Shown: piece after piece, positions 20,690-32,500 of the stretch
How the letters are laid out: each line of letters opens with the position of its first letter
Position numbering within the stretch: the first letter of the stretch is position 1
Source of the DNA: Isoetes taiwanensis
Lineage: Eukaryota; Streptophyta; Lycopodiopsida; Isoetales; Isoetaceae
NCBI GenBank assembly: GCA_021234155.1
Contig: JAJEKV010000060.1
Location: 8,888,323 to 8,952,322, forward strand
Direction of reading: 5' to 3'
Length of the DNA stretch: 64,000 bases
The notes under the pieces: generated by a model
The model's input: the letters and a program-made list of their open reading frames with translations, nothing else
Database searches by the model: none
Told to the model about the DNA's origin: nothing
Program-made: the position numbers and the translations under genes

Positions 20690-21410
20690 GGATTGACATA
20701 ACTGGGAAGTTTCTTATCAAGGAAGGTTGGCACCCTCAATTCCAAATACCTTTTCAAATATGGCCGCACCATATTAGCCAACTCTATCATTGCTTCTGCC
20801 CATGTCTATCAATCCTCTTTTATCCTCGCCCCTAAGAAAGTGTATAGCAAGATGCAAAGTATTCTAGATAAATTCATCTTCTATAGTCAGAATAAGAGAT
20901 GCTAGATGTTCCAATGGAGGGATGTTGCAAACCCAAAAGCATGGGAGGCCTGGGAATTATCAACATTGAGAATCATGCAACAGCCCTCACGGCCAAGTTT
21001 CTATTCAAAGCTATTAATAATGAGATTAAACATCTGGTTTCTCTTATGATCAATCACTTTATTTCTAAGTGCAAGTTGCACCTCCCGGACGCCCTCTTCT
21101 TTGACTTGAAGATTCCTTCAAATAATCCTCCTCTCATTTAGAAATGGATCATGGCATGGCAATAGGTCAGACATATGTTCTCTTGGAATCTAGAGTAAAT
21201 TAGTTTTTGGAATAATTACTTATTGGGGGACAACAACTCAGATTGTTTGGTCAAAAAAATTTCAGACCAAACCAAGCTTTGGCAAAATAAAGGTTCAGTT
21301 TACATCTTGAATCTCTTTCATCAAGGGAACCTCATTCCCTTTGATCAATCCCTCATTAGGAATCAAGATGACGCCAGTAGAAACCTCTATAATGCTACCA
21401 TGGAGTATAT
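20690..21410 (+). pseudogene. L1-type LINE: RT C-terminal / zf-RVT remnant
   Basis: The sequence reads GTLNSKYLFKYGRTILANSI, then PKKVYSKMQSILDKFIF, then PKSMGGLGIINIENHATALT and, after stops, ISDQTKLWQNKGSVYIL. Plant L1-like ORF2 proteins have this order after the RT palm (K..WRDVC.PK..GGLGI.N...N.ALL.KW). In-frame stops and frame changes show it is dead. It ends where the gypsy pol fragment begins. Confidence 0.75.
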
Positions 21411-21911
21411 TTCATCAGCTACTTTTGCTCCATGCAGTTGGTCCATCAGATCATCTACCCTAGGCAAGGCATATTTATTCTTTGTCGTTTGCTTATTCGG
21501 TTGACGGTAATCTATGCACATCCTTAGACTTCCATCCTTCTTCTTCACAAAAAGGATTAAGGGTGACACGCTTGCCCTAATGAACCCGAGCTCAAGCAAT
21601 TCTTGTAATTGCTTCTTGAGCTCAACTAACTCTGGGGTGCTCGTCCTATAGGGGGCCTTGCTGATAGGCTTAGCATCTGGTGCTAGTGTGATTTCACACT
21701 CCACGCCCCTGTCGGGTGGTAGCTCACGGATTGCATCCAGAAACACGTCATAGAACTCCTTGATCAATCTTACTATCGGCCTGGCCAGCTGATTCAAGCT
21801 TGGTTCCTTTTTCTTCTCATGACTTGGCTCAATTGCCTCTAGTCTAAGGATATAGTCGACTTTGTCCTTCATTAAACTTTTGTGCAATTGCTTCAAAGAA
21901 ATGCACTGCAT
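21411..21911 (-). pseudogene. gypsy protease-RT linker and RT N-terminus
   Basis: The frame contains [56 protein letters not shown] and [17 protein letters not shown]. This is the N-terminal half of a Ty3/gypsy reverse transcriptase, starting before motif 1. It lacks the catalytic YVDD block because the element is truncated at about 21411. Confidence 0.95.
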
Positions 21912-22011
21912 GGCTGAGAGAACTTCTTACCTTTGACTACGAAGCGATTCCCGTCCGGTGTCGTGATGGAGATCTCGTGCAGGTCGCAGTCGATCATTGC
22001 TTTAGCTGGCT

Positions 22012-22323
22012 TTACCCCACTATGAGGTCATACTTGCCAATATCCATTACTTCTGCCCCCATAGACCATTTGGTTCCACTGAGGTCTATGTCGAAGTTGA
22101 TTCTCTTTCCCTTAATGTAGCGAATTGCACCACTTGCCATGCTGACCGGCCTAGCCTTGTTCTTCATTAGGGCGGCCAACCTTGGAGAAGTGAAGTTATG
22201 CGAGCTACCTATGTCTATGAGAACTATATAGGGCTTACTATCAATAATGCCATCTACCGAAATAATCGTGGACTGATTTTTAACCTCACCTGACTCAATA
22301 GCTGCACAAATTCTGCAACTCAC
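22012..22323 (-). pseudogene. gypsy retropepsin fragment
   Basis: VLIDIGSSHNFTSPRLAALM matches the plant gypsy aspartic protease core, where the active site is usually D-(S/T)-G. Here it reads D-I-G, which would probably be inactive. The downstream DLSGTKWSMGAEVMDIGKYD completes the fold. The frame is closed before the RT frame. Confidence 0.85.
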
Positions 22324-22680
22324 CTTCTATATAGTCCTGTGGTTCCTGCTGGTCGTCTTCGTCATCATCTACTTCCGTTCGCAACTCCCAATCGATATTT
22401 TTAGCACATTATATAAACCATGGGTGCATCATTTTCCTAGGACACATAGAATAATTATATAAATACAATGATATAATTTATCTTAGTACAAAATTAGAAG
22501 CTTCTAAGGCTTCTCCTTATGGATCCTCCTAGCCAGATGAAGATCCTTAGGCATCACTGTCCTCTTCGCATGGATGGCACACAGGTTGCCTTCCTCAAAG
22601 AGCTGCACCAGCTCCATCTCTACTGCCACTTGCAAGGATCAGACCGTTAGGGCTGTGACCCTATAGTCGGTCTGGAACTC

Positions 22681-22935
22681 CTACATAATCTTCCAGAGGA
22701 GCCGTTCGAACGGCGCCTTCGGGATCAAGAGATTAGTGCACTGCTGAAAGTGCCTAATCTCTCGAAACACTCGGGCGTGCTTCGAATTAGGTCCATGGTG
22801 GGCATTTTTTAGCGGCTCTGGCCGTGGTGGTGGCGGCTTCGGTTGATTCTTTGGCCTGCTGCCCTTGACGTACTTTTGTATGTTCTGCTTGCAATACCAA
22901 TCACGAGGTACTCTTGGTATGCCTTCTTCCTTCAC
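22681..22935 (-). pseudogene. Gag/linker fragment of the gypsy element
   Basis: A frame of 84 codons with a proline-rich tract (PKPPPPRPEP), followed by VFREIRHFQQC. It lies between the basic Gag-like ORF and the protease on the same strand. No zinc knuckle is visible. Confidence 0.5.
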
Positions 22936-22991
22936 TCGAACTCGCAGTCCTGCTTAAGCATGAACTCGTTCTCCTACCTTCTGCTTCTTCA

Positions 22992-23636
22992 CTACCTTCG
23001 TTGGCTTGGGCCACTTCGGGTAGGGTGGACGGGCGTCGGGGTTGGATGTCTCCCCGACATCCCCTTCGGGCTCTTCCTCCTCCTGCCCGCCGCTTCCTTC
23101 TTCCTCAGCCTCCTCCGCATCGGTTGCCTTTCGACGAGGTTCTTCGATGTGCAGTGTCCCTCGGGGCTGATCTTGGTCCCTTTTGGACCTTTTCTCCCTT
23201 CTCTGGTCCTTCTTCTCCCTCTCTCTCTCCCTCTCCCTCTTCTTCCTCCTCGCCCGCTCCTCCGGTACCTTCTCCTTACCCTTTTTCTTACTGGGGCCAA
23301 CCTGTGCTTGATGGCGCTCCTGCTCCTGCTGCTGCCCTTCCTCCTGCTGGTCACCCCCTGTTGCTGCTCCTCCTCTTGGCTCGACGAAGGCGTTCTGAGC
23401 TCAACGATTTCGTCCGTCCTCTGGATAGCTCTCGACGAGCTGCTGGGCGCCCGCTCGTGGAAGATGTGGAAGGTTTCGTCCATGGAGCTGGACAAAACGT
23501 TCCGCTCCTCCTCCTCCTCCGTACTGGGCTTGAGGTGATCCGGGATCTTCTTACCGCTACCTGCTACCACCTCCGCCATGGAAGGAGTCTGCCTGGGGCT
23601 CCTTAATTTCCGAGTTGTACATTTGGTTCGGGCCAT
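22992..23636 (-). CDS. basic Gag-like ORF with a histone H3-like N-terminus
   Basis: A 214-codon frame starts at an ATG (23636-23634) as MARTKCTTRKLRSPRQ. Seven of the first ten residues after Met match the histone H3 tail (ARTKQTARKS), including the positions of R2, T3, K4, R8 and K9. The remainder is low-complexity: a Ser/Glu region followed by long Arg/Lys/Gly-rich tracts. It opens the coding region of the gypsy element, in the Gag position, but no canonical capsid fold or CCHC motif is visible. GC content is higher than in the neighbours. Function is unknown; chromatin-reader binding is only an idea. Confidence 0.6.
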   Translation of the reverse strand: MARTKCTTRKLRSPRQTPSMAEVVAGSGKKIPDHLKPSTEEEEERNVLSSSMDETFHIFHERAPSSSSRAIQRTDEIVELRTPSSSQEEEQQQGVTSRRKGSSRSRSAIKHRLAPVRKRVRRRYRRSGRGGRRGRGRERGRRRTREGRKGPKGTKISPEGHCTSKNLVERQPMRRRLRKKEAAGRRRKSPKGMSGRHPTPTPVHPTRSGPSQRR

Positions 23637-24414
23637 ATCTTATGGTTAAGAAAATGGATTAGCTTAAGTTGGAGATCAAGAAAGAGAGGTTTAGGGTGAG
23701 TTAGGGAGAGTGGGATTCTAAAATGGTATTTAAAAAGGAAAAGATGCTTTTAGGGCTAGGAATATGCCCCTACCATTAATAGCCCTATTAATTAGCCCCC
23801 CTTATTAAATATAGTTATTATATATACTATCTATATATAATAATAAAGGCGTTTTGTGATAGTCTGTGCGCAATCTTGCGCGTTGAATTTTTTAACTTAT
23901 TTTTATCCCTTGATTTTGGCTTTTGGCGGTTTTGTTTGATATGACGACTCTGGCTCTCTTCTTCCCACAAATCTGGGCGTCTTCTCTTTCCAGTTCCTGT
24001 TGCTGAATGCCGGAATGGGGTTCTTGGGTCTTTCATGGAGCCCTAAATCTGATCATTCAGGCTTAGATTTCATTTAGTCTTTGTATTCGTATTGAAGAAG
24101 AACATGGCAGAAGGTTCTAACCGGAGCCGTTCTGGCGAATCCTCACCACCCAAAAGAGCCGTTTGCATGCCCAAGTGGGCGATTCCGACATTTCTTTTCT
24201 TCTTCTTGTAGCGCACCATCACTGCGAAATGGAAAATGGAAACAATAATCAACAAAATGAAAACCAGGCAGGCCGAAAGGACAAGGGTAAAAAATGATGG
24301 TGCGAGTCACCGCTAATCCGCTTTGCATTAGTGTATCTCTGTTTTCACGAGAGATCCGATGTTCTATGAACATAAGCGATTGATCACCGTGTCTATCCGG
24401 ATTTCAAATTCAAG

Positions 24415-24545
24415 ACCTTGGTATGTGATCTCCGGTTTCTTATTGTTATGCTATGATAACTCTTGTGATCTCCGGTTTCTTATTGTTATGCTATGATTTA
24501 CCTTGGTATGTGATCTCCGGTTTCTTATTGTTATGCTATGATAAC
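24415..24545. repeat. about 50-bp sequence in three copies
   Basis: GTGATCTCCGGTTTCTTATT and the following GTTATGCTATGAT occur three times in tandem with short spacers. It lies within the putative Helitron. Confidence 0.85.
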
Positions 24546-25368
24546 TCTATTAGAGACATCGCTGAGACTTGATTTCATCATTTAGGAAGCAGTCTACAAA
24601 AGCAAGGCTGTTCTGTAGTAGCTGCCTGGCCATCGCTCTGTTTTTTTCTTTCGGATTGTATGTTCTTGTAGTCAGATTGATTTTGTTACTTTATTTTTAA
24701 TCATTGGATTTTCGGTTTCAGATGCGATGCCTCCAAAACGGTGTGAAAGGATGCCATTCTTTCTTTCTCTCACTGAGCCGAATGTGCCTTTTGAAGCATT
24801 CAAGATGCGGTTAATGCACGATTCATTTCTTATAGTCGGATTTTCACTTTGAGTACAAAGAGCAATGGCCTATCTAATTTGGCCTGGCTAGGCTTTACCA
24901 GTTGCAAGGGATCTCTTTCGGCAAATTAACAAGCAAATATGAGGTAAGTTTCTTCTTTCACACATATTGCCGGATTTGGCACTTATGTTTCAGGTTTGCT
25001 AGCATCAGATGGGCATGACAATGAAAAGATGCCGAAGGGAGTTTTATGAGAGGCATCCAGGAAGGAAAACCCGGGCACAACAAGCTGGTAAGTTAATCTT
25101 CCCTACGGGCGTTTTGGGAAGATGGATTCTAAGATATTGCTTGTGTGGCCTGATATCTCTAGAAGTGTTAGTCCGATCTAATATGCTATGCCCAAGTATG
25201 GAATGAAAACCAAGGCCGGCATATTATTCTCGAAAGTTTTAGTATTGTCTTAATGGAACTCAACCTTTTTTTTTACTGATTCTAAAGTAGCGATTTAACT
25301 ATGATGGCATAACATGTGGCATGAAAACTGAAATGGCTTTTACATAGATGCTGGATGGGAATATTGGC

Positions 25369-25755
25369 ACGCCCACTGTGTAGCATTGCATCACAGAATC
25401 CCTTCCTCCTTCGACGACCCGGTTGATCTGGTTTCTTAATGTACTCTATTCTATTGATCTTATTATTAGGAGGCTTTTTTGGTGGAATAAACGATTAGAT
25501 GAATGCCCCTTCTTTGCCGGATCGCCTATCTATAGTGTGCCCACTGTTTTCATCCTTAGATTTAGCGGTTTTATTGCACGCCCCCAATGTGTAGCATTGC
25601 ATCAGAGAATCCCTTCCTCCTTCAACGACCCAGTTGATCTGGTTTCTTAATGTACTCTATTCTATTGATCTTATTATTAGGAGGCTTTTTTGGCGGAATA
25701 AACGATTAGATGAATGCCCCTTCTTTCTTTGGATCGCCATCTATAGTGTGCCAAA
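25369..25755. repeat. tandem duplication, about 210-bp period
   Basis: The block around GTAGCATTGCATCA.AGAATC and GTACTCTATTCTATTGATC is repeated at 25577-25755 with few changes. It creates two similar but meaningless open frames. Confidence 0.85.
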
Positions 25756-27839
25756 ATCATTTAAGCTTTGTTATGGGTTTTCTTCCACTATTATATTTAG
25801 TAGTTTCAGGCTGCTTCCTTTAACAGAGTAGTTCCTTCTCTTTCGGATTGGCGAGATTTTAGAAAGTGATACAAGGCTTGTATACATGCTTGATAGAAAC
25901 AAAAACCCAAAGATTCGGAAGATAATTCGATGCCTGAAACATGCAAAAGCATTTTCCTTGGCAACTCTCTTCAACGGATTTGAGCTCCAGAAGATCGACT
26001 CTTTTTAAAGATGGCACAAAACTTCTGGATCTTTTCCTGGGTAGTTGGTCACGTTCTTCTAGACAGGTAATTTTTATGCCTGGAATGAAGCCTCTGATTT
26101 AAAATTCCAGTAAAACTTATTGCCTTATTATTGCATTATGATGAATCTTTAAATTTATTGTAGGTTGGTCGTGGCCCATCAAAGGATGAAGACGTACGAA
26201 AGCTTGCATTTTAGCACTGGCTTGAGGTGTAGGTTCTTCTGATGCTATTTCATGGCACAATGTGCAATGGACATAATTATTCTTATGATCCAGATTCAGG
26301 CTCTGCCGAGTTTTTTGCAAAAGATCTAGGAAGCTTCATTGAAGTCCTTTTCTAGCACTTTCGGACACGTATGAGATGATCTTGCCAAGGATAAATTTAC
26401 AATGAATTGGCCAAAGCTCATTGTAGAACTAATTGATCTCAACTTCCAGGTCACTTTTCTTGCCATTTTATTAACAGATATATAGACTATCCTAGCACGC
26501 GTCATTTTAGATTTGAATATTAAAGTCTTTTAAAATTATTCTTATGTTTGTGCTACGTGATTATATTTTCAGCGTATGGATAACCGCAACTTCAAATTTG
26601 AGCATTCAAAGTAGGCCATTTAGTGCGCTTTTGAACATTGTTTATAATGGCTATTTCAATGTATGTTTTAGAGCCTATGGTTTTGCCTTTTCATGCCATC
26701 TTCATGTGATATAACCTCAAGTTGTTCTAATTTAAACTTATGATGAACTCCACTTTATACATGCTCTTATTTCTATGGTGAAGATCTTCATACGAGCCTA
26801 CTTGAAATAACTTGCCACTTTTTGGCTGGTCGTGCATGCAAAAAGGAGGTATGATACCTTTCGATTTAAGCTGGAACTTCTACTGAAAATAGCTTCAACA
26901 TTGCTTCCATTCGGCCCCTCGCCAAAATAAATAGTTACTTTCCTTTAGTTTTGGTATTGCTCTTTTCTACAAGCCAACAATAGCTTGCCTCTGTTTACAA
27001 TGAGGTTATCCCTCTCTTCTTTCCATACATATGATTAATCTATGCATTTAATCATGCCCAACAGGAAGGGGTGAAGATTTAGGTTTTTGGAAAACATCAG
27101 AGAAAATGCAGACTATTAAATCTGGCAGCCTGAATCTCCTTCTGCCCCTGACTATATACAGAGTTGGAGGCTGCAATATCCGGTTTCAAGTCTTCAATGG
27201 CTGCATGTATGTCAAGTTTAAGTTCATTCGGAATAGAATTAATGAGACAAATTGTAAATTTGTTTCCATTTGGTCTCTTGTTAGATATGCGGCTTTCTTA
27301 CGCTTTTCGTGCTTCAAGATTTAGATAAACCCAGTCAAACAGACGTGTCAATCTATAAGATATATGGAGGCACTACTTGTAAACAAGACCCAAAACATAG
27401 CACCCTTGAAGTGCATGAAGACGCGATTTCCATATAATTTCTTGGAATACTTTGAGGATCACATATTCCTTTTATCTTTTCAAATGATCCCCGAAAACAA
27501 ATAATGCAGGAGACTTTATGTTTAGCAAATCTTGATGCAAATGATTTGTAGATATGGTTGGCCTTGGCTCGTATGCTCTATTGCATTCTTTTACTCAATA
27601 TTATTTGGGTTGTGTTCTTGGACTTTGATTGTAGCTTGGTATTTACAAATGCTCTTTTGATTGCGATGCTTCCACATGACATAACATATTATAATCTCAA
27701 ATCATCAAATGGTCATTTTGTTCTCTGCTAGGAATATATGGAGAAGCAAATGCAAAGTCATGGCTTAAAATGTGATCCCATCAAACTGCGGTCTCATCAT
27801 TTCTATGTTGTTGGCAAGAGCAAGTAAGTGCTAAAATCT
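25756..27839. other. Helitron interior, no gene recognised
   Basis: AT-rich sequence with short frames only (for example 27106-27324). No domain is recognised. Confidence 0.35.
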
Positions 27840-28240
27840 AGGTCCTTTGGGAACACAATTCTTTACATGTATGTCATGTGTAGTAGTCTAAGTTATGCCA
27901 CAAAAGTATTTGATTTGCTCCCTACACCCACTGGTGGCTAGAGGTTATATTATCAATGGATATGCCAAGGAAGGGATCATTATTTTCCAGGAAATGAAAC
28001 AAGGACATAAAGGTTGAAGAAATTACCCTTAAATCACATCCTCAAAGCATGCTCCCATTGCAGAACTAAAGAAGAGCAAGTAGGTTCATGCCCGCTTAAT
28101 GGCAACCTGGATTTCACTCTATTTCTTTAATCAAGACTATGATTCTTAACATGTACATAAACTGTGGGCATATAAAAGGTGCTCTTGAAGTCATTGAAAG
28201 GTGCTCGGGAATGGAGATCAACCAAATTGCATTTATTCTC
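27840..28240 (+). pseudogene. PPR gene fragment (PLS type)
   Basis: Across frame breaks one reads a MYV..SLS.ATKVFDLLP segment, then LNHILKACSH, then ILNMYINCGHIKGALEVIE. These are repeat consensus pieces of plant PLS-class pentatricopeptide repeat proteins, RNA-binding factors of organelles. Multiple stops mark it as a pseudogene. It sits inside the putative Helitron. Confidence 0.75.
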
Positions 28241-28880
28241 GCTATCGATCAGATCATAGTCTGCCTTGTGTTGTTTGTCTTGCATTCATGTTTGTACTCA
28301 GGAGGATACCATAAGAAGAAGATAAGAAAGAAAATGAGACCAAGATTTTGTATGTTTTCCTTGCCATTTCTTTGGTCTTTGTTGCATATCTAATGGTGGT
28401 GATCATAGTCCAACATCCAGATAGACTGAAAACAATCTGAGATCGTGGATCTTGCGGCATTTTATGCTTATAATCATTTCTCTATTGGGTATTTTGGGGT
28501 ATTCGAGTCTGAAGACGCAGGGCAAAGGCAGATCTGAACAAGGATATGGAGGACCCCAAACAATTTCTTTCTGTCATGCCAGAGGCAGACTCAAAGCATG
28601 AAAAGATGCCATTGCACATTAGCACATTTGCAGAGCTGTGGCACTTTTGGAATCATCTGAAGCAGCTTGCTATATCAGTCCTTGTTGGCTCTTTTGGCAC
28701 GTAATGGCAACCATTGCCTTCAACTATTGCTTTCAAAGCTTTTCTTTTTCAATTGCCTATGTAAGCCCTTTTGGATGCAGGGCTATGCCACTTTCGAGCA
28801 AGCAATGAATCAAAGAAGGAGATTCACGTAATGTTTTTAACAGATAGTGGCAGAGCATGATTTCTCTGTTAATCATGTTA
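28241..28880. other. no gene recognised
   Basis: This lies between two PPR fragments. Short frames only, with no domain. Confidence 0.35.
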
Positions 28881-28884
28881 ATCA

Positions 28885-29290
28885 TATTGTGTCAGGAAGG
28901 AATAAAACCATATGCGTTCACATTCACAACCATGTTTGGTGTCTGCAGAAGCATAGCAAATTTATAGCATGGGAAGTTGGTCCATGCTCAGATCATAAAG
29001 GCTGATTATGGCAATGTTTACGTTGGAGATACAATCATTAATATGTACTCCAGTTGCGGGTGCATAGAGGGTGCATGCATGGTGTTTGAATACATGCCTG
29101 TGAAAGATGTAGTTCATGGAATTCAATGCTTGCTGGATATGATTGAAATTTTAAGCAAGCCGTCCAACTTTATAAGACTATCCAAAGGTTGCATAATGCC
29201 AAACATGTTGACGTTTCTTAGCGTTTTCAATGCTTGCACAAGCCTTGCAGACCTAGATGAGGGTAAGGAGGTCCATAAGCAGAAAAGGGA
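28885..29290 (+). pseudogene. second PPR gene fragment
   Basis: FTFTTMFGVCRSIANL, a stop, then GKLVHAQIIKADYGN, TIINMYSSCGCIEGACMVFE and MPVKDVV, continuing to LTFLSVFNACTSLADLDEG. These are several successive PLS-type PPR repeats, more complete than the upstream piece, but with stops and frame changes. The register suggests it continues the same ancestral PPR gene as the fragment at 27840. Confidence 0.85.
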
Positions 29291-29510
29291 CATAATATAC
29301 TATAATCTCAAATCATTAAATGGTAATTTTGTTCTCCGTCTAGAAATGTATGAAGAAGCAAAAGAAAAGTCATGGCTTACAATGTGAATTGATCTGCACA
29401 TAGCATAGAATGCACCTATTGTGGTGACTACATAACATTCTAACATATGGGTCTTTGTATATTTATTTCTTTATCTTAATCGCTTGTGTTTGGGATGTAC
29501 AATATAAGAA

Positions 29511-29650
29511 GAAACGTGGATGCATGAGTTAAAGAGTCCAGTCATGTTGAAATATCTTGCACGAGATGTCCAGTCGTACAAGAACGTGGATGCATGACTT
29601 AAGAGTCCAGTCATGTTGAAATATCCTGCATGAGATGTCCAGTCATACAA
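29511..29650. repeat. 67-70-bp tandem duplication
   Basis: GAACGTGGATGCATGA.TTAA and GAGTCCAGTCATGTTGAAAT repeat twice in succession. No coding sense is apparent. Confidence 0.85.
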
Positions 29651-30494
29651 GAACTTTTTTGTAAATTGCACATGTATTTGTCTAATCTGCAATTAATTTA
29701 AATGCCTTGCATTCTCCAAATATTCATATGTTGCTATGATATGTTTAGTATTCTATGGCAGTAGATGTAATTAAAAAACTTGTGACTCGGTTTCACATTC
29801 TTCATATGCTACATGAATGGATGCCTAATGGGGTATGGTTTTTTGCTTGTTTAAAAATTAACCACATTATTTGGCATGCTAATGTTCTTAATGTATTGCA
29901 TGAAAAGAAATGGCCTCCTTTACGTACTTGCTAGGGTTTGTGGGAAATATGTTTTCCGATAATTCACATTCTACCTAAAACAAACTTTGGTTTAGGTGCA
30001 AATAACAAAGCCAAGTCCACAATTTGAAGGCTATATAAAATGAAAACGAGAACCAAGATGTAATGCTCCTCTTGCCATGTCCCATGCACAAGTACCATGA
30101 TCGCATGTTTCCATCAAAATGGGATGATGCAAATATACCTACAACGCGCTAGATTCCCAATGGATCGCAGTTGTTGATCCAAGATAGATAATAATTATCC
30201 AAGATAATAATTATAGCATAAATTAAACAAATGTAATTAACATACTAACTAAACTTAAATTTCCAACAAAAGAAATGTCAACATCTGTCTCTGGAATGAG
30301 CTCGCTTCAAAAGAGGGAGCACAATCATTTGAAATGCTTGATGAAGCTCCAGTTGTCACAATAATACGTCTTTGAATTAGTACAAATATAAACAGTTTTG
30401 ATGCTTTGAACAACCAATGTTATCTTTGATGTTGGGGTAGACTAAAGATCTACAAATACTACTTTCCATTTATATTATCTTTTGAGTTGTGCTC
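29651..30494. other. Helitron 3' interior, nothing recognised
   Basis: AT-rich sequence without gene features, leading to the 3' terminal hairpin. Confidence 0.4.
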
Positions 30495-30501
30495 GAAGAA
30501 A

Positions 30502-30530
30502 AGCCCAGCAACGCTGGGCACTTTTTCTAG
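30502..30530 (+). other. Helitron 3' terminus (hairpin and CTAG)
   Basis: AGCCCAGCAACGCTGGGC forms a compact hairpin. It is followed by ACTTTTT and CTAG, then T outside the element. This is the canonical 3' signal for rolling-circle termination in Helitrons. Confidence 0.7.
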
Positions 30531-30896
30531 TTAATATATAGTTGCTACTTTATTATAAATAGAAATTTGAATTTTTCTAATCGTTTGATGTGTTAATTAT
30601 GGATTTGCACCATTTTTCACCCGGGTCTCGGATTGGGATGATTCTTTAACCCATATTAGGTGAACTTTGATGCTCTTGCATAATTTCCACTCCAATTTAC
30701 TAGAATGTTAATTCGACCTATTCTTTTCCTGCATCTAATAACTTAGCCTAACTTTACGACCCCACACTTGGGAGAAAGAATTTTCCTCCCATTTTCGAGG
30801 TTCAATGGTGGAATCTTCATTCCATACTCTATTAGGCCAGTTAGACTACTAAGTCAGGGATATGGTCAGTGCTAGTTCTTGGTCAACCAAGAACAT

Positions 30897-30909
30897 GGCT
30901 CTGATACCA
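30897..30909 (-). other. primer binding site of the gypsy element
   Basis: The minus strand reads TGGTATCAGAGCC one base inside the LTR end (ATCACA). It is complementary to the initiator methionine tRNA. Confidence 0.85.
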
Positions 30910-30910
30910 T

Positions 30911-32500
30911 TGTGATGCTCCCTACCAGATATACGGTGCTCAGCTGTATATCTCGTCAAAAATCCCCCATCCAGCTCTTCGGTCGCATGGGCCCTCCGTA
31001 TATCCCGCACCCCAGGGTATTCCTAATGCGGAAAGGGGACAGGAAGGTGTCTTGTGCGCCCTTCCCCTATGAGATCCTATAATAGCAGAAGCATAAACAA
31101 GTCAGCACTAACAATACATCTAGCTACCTCGAAGGGTAGCATATCCGTACATCCATAGATACAACAGAGATATTAATATGCCATAAAACATGAGAGCTAC
31201 TGACAGCTGGGCCTCAAGATAGAGCAGACCGAGATATAACAATGGTGGGGCTGGCTATAGACAATGGCTAGGGTTGACCACTCCATCCGCCTCTCCTATG
31301 CATACTATGCAGACGGGCTAAATCGGGCTCTGGTGTGACTATAGCCTACCGGATATGCAATCTCATGGCATCACCCATCGAGACTACTCCGAGTTACATC
31401 TTCTCGGTCCGATGAGAAAGAAAGGGTTGCATCTCCCCTTTCCGAGGTCTAGTGGCTCTACGGGCGGCTAGAGAATCGTGGCGATACATGTTTCATACCC
31501 AACTGAACCCCCCAAAACAAGAGCCAGGCCGATGCCTGCAACTCTTGAGAGGCAGGGCGACACCATTGCTCCAGGACATATCGGACCTATACCTGGCCCA
31601 CTCGAAGTGACCGACTATACGCCTAGCCCGCTATGGGTCCCCAGTAGCCGTGCTCAGCAGGGACGTCCCTCCACTTTTCCACTAGCCCCGTTGTATAATG
31701 CTAAGTTACATCATAGCCGGGTGGATTCCTATGCATAGCTCGCATAGAATAGGAACTAAGGGGTCTAAACTAGGAGCATCATTTATGTAATGGCTACTAG
31801 ATCTCTACCCCCCTTCCCAATGCAAGAGGGGCAAGCATGATCAACCAATATCATACATCAACATAACATGATCAATAATGAAGATAACATCTAATCCTAG
31901 TCACATGCGTCTAACTTACAGTTAGGGTTCATTGATTAGGGTTCATGATCTAGACTGAGGGTTCTAGAATGGCTCTACTAGAGACACGAAATGCTAACTC
32001 ATCTGGAATCCTAACTTCCAGATGATCTACCAAAGATTCTAATCCAAATACCTGCTCCTAAGGAACTCCCTCCTGCTCCCAGTGTCTCCACGGCCTTCAA
32101 GGGATTCGAAGTAGCTCGCACTCCTACTGATGCGCGCACGCTCCGGGGGCTGTTGTGCTATGCTGTGCTATGCAGACGGTTCTCGAAATGGTGTTTCAAG
32201 CGCGAATAGGATTCCAAGACCGTTGGAGCCAGAAAAATGGCAAGGGTCAGGGTTTGGCCATTTATAGGTTAGGGTTGATGTCACTGCCACATGGCTCCAA
32301 TAGGGTGCTTCCGTGTGGCCCAATAGGTTAAGGCCATGCAGAAATGGCCTTAAGCCTAAGGTTGGCTAAGTTATGTAAATAACTTAGTCATGCACCCTTT
32401 TTGCCACTAACTATGGTATACAAGGCTATGGTCATAGACTTGTATGGTGACAGGCTTAGAAATATATGTATTTATGGCGATATTTTCCTGGAACGTCACA
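30911..32500 (-). repeat. long LTR (1.59 kb)
   Basis: On the plus strand the block begins TGTGATGCTCCC and ends GGAACGTCACA, giving TGTGAYG...CRTCACA inverted termini. The PBS is adjacent, which fixes its role as the 5' LTR of a minus-strand element. No second copy is in the window, so the outer boundary rests on the termini alone. Confidence 0.65.

Larger units (their letters stand above)
23830..30530 (+). mobile_element. probable Helitron with captured PPR fragments
   Basis: The left end starts TCTATATATAATAATAAAGG directly after an A. The right end has the 16-bp hairpin GCCCAGC.ACG.GCTGGGC, a short T-rich spacer and CTAG, followed by T. These are the Helitron hallmarks: 5'-TC, 3' hairpin plus CTRR, and insertion between A and T without target duplication. 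Rep/helicase sequence is not visible, so it would be non-autonomous. The 6.7-kb interior holds PPR pseudogene pieces and small local duplications. Pairing of the two ends is inferred. Confidence 0.6.
21387..32500 (-). mobile_element. Ty3/gypsy retrotransposon, truncated, with Helitron in its leader
   Basis: Read right to left: a 1.59-kb 5' LTR (32500-30911), PBS (30909-30897), leader (30896-30531), a probable Helitron (30530-23830), more leader (23829-23637), then ORFs for a basic Gag-like protein, a Gag/linker piece, protease and RT up to about 21411. Integrase, RNase H and the 3' LTR are missing; the RT runs into the LINE remnant at 20690-21410. Linking the LTR/PBS with the ORFs across the Helitron is an inference from strand, order and spacing. 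Confidence 0.65.

Noticed and set aside
22843-23606. Two long plus-strand open frames of about 230 codons
   Set aside because: They are antisense shadows of the Arg/Lys-rich Gag-like ORF on the minus strand. The translations are low-complexity Leu/Pro/Ser strings created by GC-rich codons.
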